This document shows, piece after piece, positions 1 through 8,749 of a stretch of 64,000 nucleotides of DNA. The stretch comes from G965232465 sp965276005. GTDB taxonomy: Bacteria; Pseudomonadota; Alphaproteobacteria; JAQWUY01. Each line of letters begins with the position of its first letter. The first letter of the stretch is position 1. Under the pieces are notes generated by a model, which was not told the DNA's origin, searched no databases, and was given only the letters and a program-made list of their open reading frames with translations. The DNA lies in NCBI GenBank assembly GCA_965276005.1, contig OZ254962.1, positions 1,736,001 through 1,800,000 on the forward strand, written 5' to 3'. The position numbers and the translations under genes are program-made.

Positions 1-773
1 TTTGTAACCAAATTAAATTCTGGGGCTTTTAACCCCGCTATCGTCGGAATAACAGACACGCCGATATTTTTACTAATCAGTCCTAGTAAAGTACTGGAAT
101 ATTCCACCTGAATATCACCAAAAATATACGCCGCTTGCTGTCCCAATGCCTGTTTTAAGACATGGTTTGAGGCACTTAGTAATCGTAAGTGCATAATGTT
201 ATAGGGTTCCAAGTCACGCCACCTAACATTCTGCTGTTTGGCAAGATCGTGTTGGGGATGACAAACCAGATTAAATGTATCGTTGGTGAGGGTTTCAAAA
301 TGAATATCAGGGTATCCATCGATAAACTGCACAAGGGCAAATTCGGATTCCCGATGGATAACTTTGTCGATAGCCTGCGAACTTGTGCTTTCATGAATGC
401 GGAGCCGTACAGCAGGGTATTCTTGTCTAAATTCTGCAACAATTTCCGGCAATATGGTATCGGCAATACTCATATTGGTCGACAGAAAAACCGATCCTAC
501 ACGCATTTTAGCCAGCTCTTGCATATCAGAAATAGATTTATCGAAACTGTTGATAAGGTGTTTTGCTTCGGGTAAAAAAGTATGACCCATGATGCTCATT
601 TCCACTTGGCGGGTGGTGCGATCAAGCAGTTGTACACCCAGAACATCCTCTAATTTCTTTATACGACGGGACAGTGCCGATTGGGTGACATTTAATTCCT
701 CAGCAGCTCTGTTGAAACTCCCTAATTCTGCAATTGTAACAAATGATTCAATATCGTCTAATGTAATTTTCAT
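1..773 (-). CDS. LysR-family regulator, TcuR-like (3' end cut by window)
   Basis: A reading frame runs from ATG at 773 down to the window edge (257 codons seen). The first 60 residues form a typical LysR winged helix (LDDIESFVTIAELGSFNRAA, then TQSALSRRIKKLEDVLGVQL), followed by the substrate-binding domain. The C-terminus is missing because the window ends. It is divergent from the tcuAB-like operon with a gap of about 100 bp, the usual arrangement for a LysR activator and its target, so it probably responds to tricarballylate or a related tricarboxylate. The DNA-binding family is certain from sequence; the ligand is inferred only from the neighbours. Confidence 0.85.
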   Translation of the reverse strand, partial: MKITLDDIESFVTIAELGSFNRAAEELNVTQSALSRRIKKLEDVLGVQLLDRTTRQVEMSIMGHTFLPEAKHLINSFDKSISDMQELAKMRVGSVFLSTNMSIADTILPEIVAEFRQEYPAVRLRIHESTSSQAIDKVIHRESEFALVQFIDGYPDIHFETLTNDTFNLVCHPQHDLAKQQNVRWRDLEPYNIMHLRLLSASNHVLKQALGQQAAYIFGDIQVEYSSTLLGLISKNIGVSVIPTIAGLKAPEFNLVT

Positions 774-822
774 ATGGATACTATATATGTAAAATTGTTA
801 ATAATCAATAATATTTTTTCAT

Positions 823-851
823 TTGATTTATTTATTTTTCGTCCATATAAT
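823..851 (+). promoter_or_regulatory. Putative sigma70 promoter of tcuAB
   Basis: TTGATT (823-828) and TATAAT (846-851) are separated by exactly 17 bp, which puts the transcript start near 858, just before the first gene. The intervening and preceding DNA is very AT-rich and lies between the divergent LysR gene and tcuA, so the LysR protein probably binds here. Found by eye only. Confidence 0.55.
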
Positions 852-883
852 CGAAAATAATAAAAAATATAGTGCATCAGGAT

Positions 884-2278
884 ATGGGAATAATACCACA
901 AAAAAATATATATGATGTCGTTGTCATAGGCGGGGGACAAGCAGGAATTATTTCCGCTATTGTCGCCTCAGAAAAAGGGGCAAGTGTGTGTGTTCTGGAA
1001 GGGGCACCAAAAACCCACCGTGGGGGCAATACCCGTCATACCCGCAATTTACGCCCCATGCACGACGCTCCCTTGTCGGTGCTGAGTGACACTTATGACG
1101 CAGACGAATACTGGAGCGATCTTGTCCGTGTAACCAAGGGGAAAACCAATGAAAAACTTGCCCGTATGACCTTACGGAAATCGGCGGAAGCGGTCGAATG
1201 GCTGGAAGCCCGTGGGGTACAATTTCAACACCCCTTGGGCGGTACTTTACACTTAGGGCGTACCAACGCTTTTTTTATGGGCGGGGGGAAACAGTTGGTC
1301 AACGCCCTGTATCGCCATGCGGAAAGTTTGGGCGTTGAGATTCATTATGATGCCATGGTAGATGACATTGATTTTGAAAACGGTCAGTTTAACAGTGCAT
1401 CTGTTGCAGGTACTAAAGTATACGCCAAAACGCTGGTTGCCGCCGCCGGTGGGTTTGAGGCAAATATCGAATGGCTGAAACAAGTGTGGGGGGATATAGC
1501 GGAAAATTTCCTTATTCGGGGTACCCCATATAACAAGGGGGTTTTATTAAAATTGCTACTGAACAAGGGGGCGGAACAAATTGGCGAAGCCAATCAATGT
1601 CATGCGGTGGCGATTGACGGTCGTGCCCCCAAGTTTGACGGGGGTATTTGTACCCGTGTGGACTGTGTATCATTGGGTGTTGTGGTCAACGATAATGCGG
1701 AGCGGTTTTATGACGAAGGCGAAGACTTTTGGCCAAAAAGATACGCTATTTGGGGGCGACTGGTCGCCACCCAACCCAATCAAGTGGCGTATGTAATTAT
1801 TGACGAAAAAGCCAAAGGGGCGTTTATGCCCCCCGTATTTCCCGCCGAAAAAGCCGACACCATTGAAGAATTGGCGGATAAAATAGGGCTGTGTCCAAAA
1901 ACTTTGAGAAAAACCATCACCACATACAACAACGCCATTCAATCGGGGGATTTTGACCATACTGTATTAGATGGTGTTCGCACCGATGGTTTATCTGTCA
2001 ACAAAACCAATTGGGCTCGTCCCATTGACACTCCGCCGTACAGTGCATACAGCCTTCGCCCCGGCATTACCTTTACCTACTTAGGGGTGGGTGTGACAGA
2101 AAAAGCCCAAATGAAAATGGCGGATGGCACTGTTAGCAACAATATATTTGCCGCCGGTGAAATTATGGCGGGTAATGTTCTGGGCGAAGGGTACTTAGCT
2201 GGCATCGGTATGACCATCGGCAATGTGTTTGGCAGAATAGCCGGAAAGGAAGCCGCTGATTATGCGTTCAACACCTAG
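884..2278 (+). CDS. tcuA: FAD-dependent tricarballylate dehydrogenase (TcuA-like)
   Basis: A flavoprotein of the succinate dehydrogenase/fumarate reductase FAD family, about 464 aa. Near the N-terminus it shows the dinucleotide-binding motif VVVIGGGQAGIISAIVAS, then the TcuA-typical RGGNTRHTRNLRPMHD segment. The C-terminus has the FAD-closing motif AAGEIMAGNVLGEGYLAGIG. TcuA oxidises tricarballylate to cis-aconitate and passes electrons to TcuB. The next gene overlaps it by 17 nt and matches TcuB, which supports the assignment. The start is uncertain: ATG 884 fits the promoter distance, but an in-frame GTG at 872 is possible and neither has a well-spaced ribosome site. No tcuC-type transporter gene is adjacent. 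A general fumarate-reductase-like flavoprotein is the alternative. Confidence 0.82.
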   Translation: MGIIPQKNIYDVVVIGGGQAGIISAIVASEKGASVCVLEGAPKTHRGGNTRHTRNLRPMHDAPLSVLSDTYDADEYWSDLVRVTKGKTNEKLARMTLRKSAEAVEWLEARGVQFQHPLGGTLHLGRTNAFFMGGGKQLVNALYRHAESLGVEIHYDAMVDDIDFENGQFNSASVAGTKVYAKTLVAAAGGFEANIEWLKQVWGDIAENFLIRGTPYNKGVLLKLLLNKGAEQIGEANQCHAVAIDGRAPKFDGGICTRVDCVSLGVVVNDNAERFYDEGEDFWPKRYAIWGRLVATQPNQVAYVIIDEKAKGAFMPPVFPAEKADTIEELADKIGLCPKTLRKTITTYNNAIQSGDFDHTVLDGVRTDGLSVNKTNWARPIDTPPYSAYSLRPGITFTYLGVGVTEKAQMKMADGTVSNNIFAAGEIMAGNVLGEGYLAGIGMTIGNVFGRIAGKEAADYAFNT

Positions 2279-3413
2279 TACAGAAGCAGCCGGTCGTCTT
2301 ATGACCATCTGTAATGCGTGCAGATATTGCGAGGGGCATTGTGCCGTGTTTCAGGCGATGGAATTTCGCTTGGACTTTAACGCTGATACGGTGGATTACT
2401 TGGCGAATCTGTGCCATAATTGTGGTGCTTGTTATCACAACTGTCAATACGCCCCACCGCATGTATTCAATGTCAATGTCCCCGCCGTGATGGCGGAAGT
2501 AAGACAGGAAAATTACGGTGTTTATGCATGGCCCGGCTTTATGGGACGGTTATTTGCCAACAATGGGCTGTTCGTCAGTTTATTGTCCGTAATGGTAATT
2601 ACGGCGTTTATTGCCTTAACCGCTATTTTGACAGGACGGGATTTCTTTGCTGTACATGACAACGCCTTTTATGGGGTGATTTCCCATGCCACATTAGTCG
2701 GTATTTTTGGCATGGTGTGTGTTTTTGTCGGGGTTGCGTTCAGCGTTTCCATTGTCAAATTTTGGCGTACCATGCAGTTGCCAAGCCCGCTGCGTTTGCA
2801 GTGGCGAAATGTGTTACAAGGTGTCAAAGATGCCTTGTCCCTGAAAAATTTGGACGGGGGTAATGGGCAAGGATGTTCATATCCCAATGAAAAACCCTCT
2901 ATGGCACGGCGGTGGTTTCATCAATGTACATTTTGGGGATTTATGCTGTGTGTATTAGCCACTTCTACAGGTACCATACTGCACTATGGGTTTAATATGC
3001 CCGCCCCCTATGGATATGTTAGTTTACCGAAATTGTTTGGTATTCTTGGCGGCATAGGGTTGATTATCGGACCTGTTGGGTTGTTAATCCTAAAACACAA
3101 AGCGGATAAAGCGGTTATAGGAACAGCAAATAAGGGCATGGATGTAGCGTTTCTGGTTATATTGTTGCTCAGCAGTATATCAGGATTATCACTTATGTTG
3201 GTAAAACACACCCCGCTTGTGGGCATCGCCCTTAGCTTTCACTTGGGCGTGGTTATGACTGCGTTTTTATCCGCCCCTTACGGAAAATTCGTACACGGCT
3301 TTTACCGCCTCATCGCCTTAATAGTTTTTGCCATTGAAAAAAACACCAATCAGGCTTTAGTGGGTACAGACACAAAACCCACCACCCCTTGCTCAGTCAA
3401 GAAAACAGGATAA
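2262..3413 (+). CDS. tcuB: TcuB-like membrane iron-sulfur electron-transfer protein
   Basis: 383 aa. The N-terminal third carries two cysteine clusters (CNACRYCEGHCAVFQAM and CHNCGACYHNCQYAPP) that fit bound Fe-S clusters. The rest has about six hydrophobic segments with conserved histidines, as in TcuB/CitB. TcuB is known to reoxidise the FADH2 of TcuA and feed electrons into the membrane chain. GGAAAGGAAG lies just before ATG 2262, inside the end of tcuA, so translation is probably coupled. The last 20 residues are hydrophilic and variable. Confidence 0.83.
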   Translation: MRSTPSTEAAGRLMTICNACRYCEGHCAVFQAMEFRLDFNADTVDYLANLCHNCGACYHNCQYAPPHVFNVNVPAVMAEVRQENYGVYAWPGFMGRLFANNGLFVSLLSVMVITAFIALTAILTGRDFFAVHDNAFYGVISHATLVGIFGMVCVFVGVAFSVSIVKFWRTMQLPSPLRLQWRNVLQGVKDALSLKNLDGGNGQGCSYPNEKPSMARRWFHQCTFWGFMLCVLATSTGTILHYGFNMPAPYGYVSLPKLFGILGGIGLIIGPVGLLILKHKADKAVIGTANKGMDVAFLVILLLSSISGLSLMLVKHTPLVGIALSFHLGVVMTAFLSAPYGKFVHGFYRLIALIVFAIEKNTNQALVGTDTKPTTPCSVKKTG

Positions 3414-3603
3414 CCCGCCACTAGGATAAAATAGACTTTTAGACCTCAACACGCATCCCTTGATTTCTAATGTACCTTTACACCCCACCATTTTAAGGGT
3501 GTATACGATCAATTTTTTAAAGGTTCGTATCTGGATAGTATGCTTAGTATATGGCTTTCATTTTGCTGTGCTGTATCCACAACGCATTTAAAACGCTGGC
3601 GAG

Positions 3604-3757
3604 GCATTGCAACGAGATACGCTAAAAACACTGCGTAGCTTATTTACAGAGCAATTTAGGCAACGCATCAGATGCTGAATTACAGCGATTGTCAGAAGAA
3701 ATGAGTGACCTAGTAATGGAAAAATGGGACACCCAATATAAACCTAAACAAACTTAA
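3604..3757 (+). pseudogene. Frameshifted remnant of an unrecognised gene
   Basis: The 383 bp between tcuB and hsdM hold no intact gene. In 3604-3757 two short frames join into one peptide-like stretch: ALQRDTLKTLRSLFTEQF in one frame and then, one base out of phase, AELQRLSEEMSDLVMEKWD up to TAA 3755-3757. The second half reads like a real helical C-terminus rather than noise. I do not recognise the family, and no start is present. It lies at the edge of the restriction island and could be debris from its insertion. Confidence 0.3.
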
Positions 3758-3796
3758 AAATAGGTAATTTTTGGTTATGACAATAGGAATCGCTTC

Positions 3797-5467
3797 TTAA
3801 TAAGGCAGTAAATTTAGTCCTAAGTCTAGCAAATATTTATTGTGTTTTTGGATTGCATCTTTACTTTTTCGTTCGACTTCTGCCAATTTTTCATGTACTT
3901 CGTGTAAATCGATAGGGATTTCTTCGGGGCTGGTGTCTATGTATCGGGATATGTTTAAGTTGTAGTCGTTTTCGATGATTTCTTCCATGTCTACTCGTCT
4001 GGAATAGCGGGTGATTTTTTCACGGTTGGCGTATGTTTTGACGATTTTTTTCACATGTATATCGTCAAGGTGGTTTTGTCGTCTTTCTTTACGGAAGTTG
4101 CCTTCTGTGCTGGCATCTATAAATAAGATGTCGTCATGCTTTTTACATTTTTTTATGACTAATATACATACGGGGATACCTGTGGAATAAAACAGATTGC
4201 TGGGCAAGCCGATAATGGCGTCTATACATTTATCTTTTTCCAGCAATTTTTTACGGATTCGGGCTTCGGCACCGCCACGGAACAAGACACCGTGGGGTAG
4301 AATGATTGCCATAGTGCCATCGTCTTTTAGGTAATGCAACCCGTGTAATAGGAACGCAAAATCGGCGGCGGATTTGGGGGCTACGCCATGGCTTTTGAAT
4401 CGCACATCGTCGCCTGTGCCGTTGCTTGGTTTCCATTTTAAGCTAAACGGTGGGTTTGCTACAATGCCGTCAAAATACGGTTTTTTCGCCGGGTTAGGTT
4501 CGTTTAAAAAGTCCCAGTCGTTTTCAAGGGTATCGCCCCGGTATATTGTAAAGCGGTTTTCATTGACCCCATGTAAAATCATATTCATACGGGCAAGGTT
4601 ATAGGTAGCGGGGTTTTTTTCTTGTCCATATAAGGCACCGATACCGAATTTTATTTTTTGTTTGTTCACATTTAACAATAAAGATCCCGACCCACAGGCA
4701 AAATCAAGGACTTTGTCCAGTTTTTCCCGATTGCCTGATGTGGGATTGTGATTGTCGAGGGCAACAATACGGGATAAAATAGACGATACGGGTTGTGGAG
4801 TGAAAAATTCCCCTGCTTTTTGTCCGGCGTTGGCGGCAAATTTTTCGATTAGGTATTCATAAGCATCGCCCAAGTCGTCCACACTATCGGAAAATTTTTT
4901 TAACCCTTGATGCAATTTGGAAATAATTTCGCACAGTTTTTTATTTCTTTCGGACAAATCCCGTCCTAATCTTTCGGATTGCAGGTTTATTTCAGAAAAC
5001 AACCCATGAAACGCATTGTCGAAAGACTCAGTTTCGATATATGTAAAACCTGCGTCTAAGGTTTCCAATACTTTTTCATTCTGCACACGGGATAATTCGG
5101 CAATGTTATTCCATAAATAATCGGGTTTGACAACATACTGGGCACTGCGACGCATAAGGTTTTCGAATGCGGCAATGTCAGCAGAGTTTTGGGCATACCA
5201 CACTTGTAAAGGTGATATTTCTTTTTGCACTGTTTCGGTTTCTGTTTTGCCATTAGCAGTAATTTTTTGTTGATACTCTTCGGTCTGCGGCGTGGGGTAT
5301 TCATCGCCTAGTTCTTGTGCAGCAATGGTTTCATAATTGCTGGATAGGTATCGCAAGAAAATTAGCGATAACATATAATCTTGAAAAGCGGACGCATTCA
5401 TACCGCCCCGTAACTCATCGGCAATATCCCATAAAACCGCCCCTAATTGTTTTTGTTCTTCTGTCAT
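3797..5467 (-). CDS. hsdM: Type I restriction-modification DNA methyltransferase subunit
   Basis: About 556 aa. The start at 5467 (MTEEQKQLGAVLWDIADEL) has a TGAGGC ribosome site and matches the family N-terminus; a longer frame to 5521 would overlap the upstream gene. An HsdM_N helical domain is followed by the N6-adenine methylase core: EFFTPQ near residue 221, the SAM-binding motif DFACGSGSLLLN near 255, and the catalytic NPPF near 339. It methylates the recognition sequence chosen by HsdS and is needed for both modification and restriction. It is the last gene of the island, 13 bp after the anticodon nuclease. This order (S, nuclease, M, with hsdR at the far end) differs from the usual contiguous R-M-S. 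Confidence 0.95.
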   Translation of the reverse strand: MTEEQKQLGAVLWDIADELRGGMNASAFQDYMLSLIFLRYLSSNYETIAAQELGDEYPTPQTEEYQQKITANGKTETETVQKEISPLQVWYAQNSADIAAFENLMRRSAQYVVKPDYLWNNIAELSRVQNEKVLETLDAGFTYIETESFDNAFHGLFSEINLQSERLGRDLSERNKKLCEIISKLHQGLKKFSDSVDDLGDAYEYLIEKFAANAGQKAGEFFTPQPVSSILSRIVALDNHNPTSGNREKLDKVLDFACGSGSLLLNVNKQKIKFGIGALYGQEKNPATYNLARMNMILHGVNENRFTIYRGDTLENDWDFLNEPNPAKKPYFDGIVANPPFSLKWKPSNGTGDDVRFKSHGVAPKSAADFAFLLHGLHYLKDDGTMAIILPHGVLFRGGAEARIRKKLLEKDKCIDAIIGLPSNLFYSTGIPVCILVIKKCKKHDDILFIDASTEGNFRKERRQNHLDDIHVKKIVKTYANREKITRYSRRVDMEEIIENDYNLNISRYIDTSPEEIPIDLHEVHEKLAEVERKSKDAIQKHNKYLLDLGLNLLPY

Positions 5468-5480
5468 TTTTATAGCCTCA

Positions 5481-6599
5481 CTATATATTGATATTGAAAT
5501 CATACTTTTTTGTAAATCCATTGACTATTGCGATAAATAGTTTTTTTGTATCTTCACCCATTTCTTGGCGTTCATACAAAGAGTAACTACCATGGCTAAG
5601 CAGTTGTAATGCCCTGTGTTGTAATACTTCTTCCTCAATGCCATGTAAGCAATATCTAATATTATCATGTCCCCAAAAATTGGCTTGTTTTTCCATAATA
5701 CTTCGCATGATATTAAAATGGTAGGTATATAACTTATTATTTTTTATCGCCTGTTTTATTTTAGCAAGCATGGCGACATGATAAAAGAAAGGCGTATCAT
5801 CAGTACTTTGTAATTTGTATATAGTACAGGTTTTGCCTTTTTCAGAATTCAGGTAATATACTTTTTTCTTTTGTGTCCTTAGTTCATTATACACAACATT
5901 GAAGAATAAAGAATGGTGGCTGGATATGACAAATTTTATATTTTCTTCATTATCTTCATTTGTTAGCAACAGACATAAATCACAGGCAATAGCGATAATA
6001 TTGTTGTCATCTAGGGATGACACAGGGTCGTCAATGTATATGTATTTAACCCATTCATATTCTCCATTATCTTTGGTTAAGGCAAGCTCGCATACCGCCA
6101 AAAACACACACCATATAAATATACTTTCTTCGCCACGGGAAATTTTAATATTTTCGATTCTTTGTCCATCTATTTCCTTGTAAAATCTAACCTTCCAATC
6201 GTTTTCCGTATCGATTCTAAAATTAAATTCTCCATATCTCTGCAAATAATAGTAAATACGAACATTTATATCACTACTGATGACCCGTTGTTGTTTATCA
6301 CCCCATAGACCTGATATAAGGGCAGATTTTTCATTGATATATAAATATTGTTCCGTGTCGCCTGCTAAATCATTATTCCATGTAAACAAATCTTCGGTAA
6401 ATGCGTTATAGTATAGGGTCAATTTCTGTTGTGTGTTTTTTTCTTTGACTTGTTTTCTAAAGTTTACAGATAAGCGAGTTTTTCCTATGCCATTATACGC
6501 ATACAATAATACAAAATCTTTATTGTTTAGATCATCCTTAATACGGTTCGTTAATCCCCGTAATGTTGTATAAGATCGTATTCTTCTTGTATTGGTCAT
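5481..6599 (-). CDS. prrC: PrrC-type anticodon nuclease
   Basis: 372 aa, close to the known PrrC length. The N-terminal ATPase has Walker A (NGIGKT, 36-41), the PrrC-like LYYNAFTEDLFTWNNDL (62-78), an ABC-type signature SRGEES (154-159), Walker B YIYIDDPVSSLDD (186-198) and the switch ISSHH (225-229). The C-terminal part carries YHFNIMRSIMEK and then LLSHGSYS. R299, E303 and H336 reproduce the R-E-H catalytic triad of E. coli PrrC, with spacings 4 and 33 (4 and 32 in PrrC). PrrC cleaves tRNA-Lys in the anticodon loop when a phage disables the partner restriction enzyme, and is kept latent by that enzyme. Its location between hsdS and hsdM matches the classic prr locus. The residue match is read by eye; the tRNA target is inferred from the family. 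Confidence 0.88.
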   Translation of the reverse strand: MTNTRRIRSYTTLRGLTNRIKDDLNNKDFVLLYAYNGIGKTRLSVNFRKQVKEKNTQQKLTLYYNAFTEDLFTWNNDLAGDTEQYLYINEKSALISGLWGDKQQRVISSDINVRIYYYLQRYGEFNFRIDTENDWKVRFYKEIDGQRIENIKISRGEESIFIWCVFLAVCELALTKDNGEYEWVKYIYIDDPVSSLDDNNIIAIACDLCLLLTNEDNEENIKFVISSHHSLFFNVVYNELRTQKKKVYYLNSEKGKTCTIYKLQSTDDTPFFYHVAMLAKIKQAIKNNKLYTYHFNIMRSIMEKQANFWGHDNIRYCLHGIEEEVLQHRALQLLSHGSYSLYERQEMGEDTKKLFIAIVNGFTKKYDFNINI

Positions 6600-6611
6600 A
6601 TTTTTATATCC

Positions 6612-8123
6612 TTATACCTTTGGAAATAATTTTTGCATTAGCCCTTGTTTGTGTTGTTTCAAGGCTTCGATTTTTTTCGATTGGTATTGTATGACCTCGT
6701 CCAAATTAGAAAAAAATGCTGCGATACGCTTTTGCTCGTCTAGATGTGGAATATTGACTGCTACATTTGAAACAAGGTCTTTACTTAAATTCTTGACACT
6801 ACTTCCAGATGCCATAGATATGAATTGGATTGAAACATTATTCGTTGTGATAATATAATACAAAAAATCTTGATTAAAATACTTTTCATATTTGGACAAA
6901 GCTAACCACCCATCATGAATACACGCCCGTATATTCATGATATAAGGTCGCCCAAAACTCATTGAATTAGAAAGAATAAAATCACCTTTTTCTACAATTC
7001 TAGACTTACTCACCCCCTCTTTTTTAATCTTTTCTGTTGTATGATTTACATATTTTCCATCAACGGGGACATCACCAATTTTCAACCAATTCACACCATT
7101 TTCTGCTGTTAAAAAACTACTGATTGGTCGAGGCGAACCGCCCCTGAATATTTCACAAACATCTCCCAACCGCATAACCTGCCAATCGGGGTAATCGGTA
7201 CCATCGGAGCGTTTAAAGCGAATTTTCGGCACGGTTTCGCCTACTTGGGGAAAAAAGTTTTGCATTAGCCCTTGTTTGTGTTGTTTTAAGGCTTCGATTT
7301 TTTCTGATTGGTACTCAATTAATGCACTCAAATTTAATAAACAATCAGCTATAACCTGTTGTTCTTGTATATTTTTAGGTTTTGCAATTATCAATTCTGT
7401 AAGTGTGCCTAATTTTATGAATGGCATTGCACCAATATTTGTTTCTTTTGCTATTTTATTTTTTAGGGGGGATTCGATAGCATATAATAAAAATGTACAT
7501 AGCATCTTTGTACTAAAATTATGAAGTACATATGTTCTTTGATATGCTTCGAATTTTCCTTTATAATAGCGGGGATTCCCTATATTTCCATTTCCCGCTA
7601 ATAAAATGGCCTCTGTATCAAATGAGTATGTATTACTATATGAATGTTCTTTGGCACATGTAAAAAAAGGATATTTTCCATTATTATTTCCTTCATTGAC
7701 ATCTTTACTACCTGTTTTTATCTTGCACAAATCTGATAATTTCTTTGGTTCCCAATCACCAGTAAAAGGATCGCCCGTTTTTGGGTTGGTTAGTCTTAGT
7801 TTTGGGGTGTTTAGGGGGAATATGACTGAGTGGGATTTTACGGCGTTGTGGAATGTGTCGTCTATGGTTTGTATGTCTAGTATATCCACTGTGTAAGGCA
7901 GGGGGGAATCGTCGAATGTGTCCCTTAGTGTTGCCATGATATGGTTGGGTATGGGGGTGTCGTCTTCGGGGTGGGCGATGGCTATATCCAAGTCCGACCC
8001 TTGATGTGCCGTGTTTTTAGCACGACTGCCAAATACCCATGCTTGTGTCATGGGCGGTAGAGTATCCTTCAGGGTGCTTTGGATAATTTCAAACTCAGCG
8101 GGAGTGATTTGGGCGTTTATCAT
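6612..8123 (-). CDS. hsdS: MNT nucleotidyltransferase fused to HsdS specificity subunit
   Basis: 503 aa as one uninterrupted frame. Residues 1-103 are a minimal nucleotidyltransferase: GS (32-33), ten residues, then D44-L-D46, with a third acidic residue in YTVDIL (D80). From about residue 105 (TPKLRL) it is a normal HsdS with two target-recognition domains, each followed by a conserved helix ending IEALKQHKQGLMQ. HsdS picks the DNA target for the methylase and nuclease. The start at 8123 overlaps the stop of the HEPN gene by 4 nt (ATGA), so the two are translationally coupled as in HEPN-MNT toxin-antitoxin pairs. I see no internal start that would release HsdS alone. The fusion is the odd feature. 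The two domain calls are strong; joint function is inferred. Confidence 0.9.
   Translation of the reverse strand: MINAQITPAEFEIIQSTLKDTLPPMTQAWVFGSRAKNTAHQGSDLDIAIAHPEDDTPIPNHIMATLRDTFDDSPLPYTVDILDIQTIDDTFHNAVKSHSVIFPLNTPKLRLTNPKTGDPFTGDWEPKKLSDLCKIKTGSKDVNEGNNNGKYPFFTCAKEHSYSNTYSFDTEAILLAGNGNIGNPRYYKGKFEAYQRTYVLHNFSTKMLCTFLLYAIESPLKNKIAKETNIGAMPFIKLGTLTELIIAKPKNIQEQQVIADCLLNLSALIEYQSEKIEALKQHKQGLMQNFFPQVGETVPKIRFKRSDGTDYPDWQVMRLGDVCEIFRGGSPRPISSFLTAENGVNWLKIGDVPVDGKYVNHTTEKIKKEGVSKSRIVEKGDFILSNSMSFGRPYIMNIRACIHDGWLALSKYEKYFNQDFLYYIITTNNVSIQFISMASGSSVKNLSKDLVSNVAVNIPHLDEQKRIAAFFSNLDEVIQYQSKKIEALKQHKQGLMQKLFPKV
6632..6686. repeat. hsdS direct repeat, copy 1 (distal conserved helix)
   Basis: A 55-bp stretch encoding the second KKIEALKQHKQGLMQ helix. 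It is nearly identical to 7259-7313 (three or so differences by eye). Such repeats flank the second target-recognition domain and allow recombination that swaps or removes it. Confidence 0.75.
7259..7313. repeat. hsdS direct repeat, copy 2 (central conserved helix)
   Basis: Partner of 6632-6686, encoding the first EKIEALKQHKQGLMQ helix between the two target-recognition domains. Same orientation, about 627 bp apart. Confidence 0.75.
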
Positions 8124-8530
8124 GATTGGGTATGTTTTTCTAATTGCTGCAATACATATTCCATTTCTGTCACAAAATTTTCCAACTCTGCCACAATGGC
8201 AAGAGCGTTTTCTTCGTTGTATCCATGTGCGGTTTTGTTGCGGTTGTCCCGATATACGAGCCACCTGTCCCAACTGTTTAACAACAGCCCTTGTTTATAT
8301 CCCAAACGGATAAGCCCTTGAAAGGTCAACTGGTCTATTTCAACGGGGGCGGATGCGGTCATTTTCAAATGTCGCTTTAACATTTTATGGGACAATTCAT
8401 ATGTGTACTCAAACCGTTTAATACATGCGTCCCGAATGTATTCTCCCCCATCGATATTATAATCCCATACAGCCTGCTTCAAAGACTCTAAGGCATCACG
8501 AAAAGGTGTCAAAATTAAGGTATCGGTCAT
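8120..8530 (-). CDS. HEPN-domain protein (HepT / HI0074-like)
   Basis: 136 aa, all-helical, of the nucleotidyltransferase substrate-binding or HEPN family. The active-site-like segment is VYRDNRNKTAHGYNEENA, giving R97-x4-H102, the R-x(4-6)-H motif of HEPN RNases. In HEPN-MNT modules the HEPN protein is the toxin and the MNT enzyme neutralises it, in studied cases by AMPylation. Here the MNT partner is the N-terminal domain of the next protein, HsdS, with which it overlaps by 4 nt. The start at 8530 has no strong ribosome site, which would suit low expression. The 219 bp back to hsdR hold only AT-rich DNA and a doubtful 27-codon ORF. Confidence 0.85.
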   Translation of the reverse strand: MTDTLILTPFRDALESLKQAVWDYNIDGGEYIRDACIKRFEYTYELSHKMLKRHLKMTASAPVEIDQLTFQGLIRLGYKQGLLLNSWDRWLVYRDNRNKTAHGYNEENALAIVAELENFVTEMEYVLQQLEKHTQS

Positions 8531-8749
8531 TTGCGTTACTTTTGGCTGTGTATTTTATATAAATCAGTATATCATAAAAAAGTATAATTTGTGTTTTTTT
8601 GTTGCGTTTATATGTATTTTTCTGTAGTATTACAGGCAAGCGAGATGAAATCATGGAAAAAGTATTCGACATGCACAATCTGAATTACCCAAGTTGGCAA
8701 CCCGGGTCGCCACAGGGCGGGTTGTGCGGATTCTAAACAATAAACAATT

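Noticed and set aside
8653..8736. 27-codon ORF (MEKVFDMHNLNYPSWQPGSP) between hsdR and the HEPN gene
   Set aside because: Opposite strand to the operon, no supporting context; possibly a fragment of something but not assignable.
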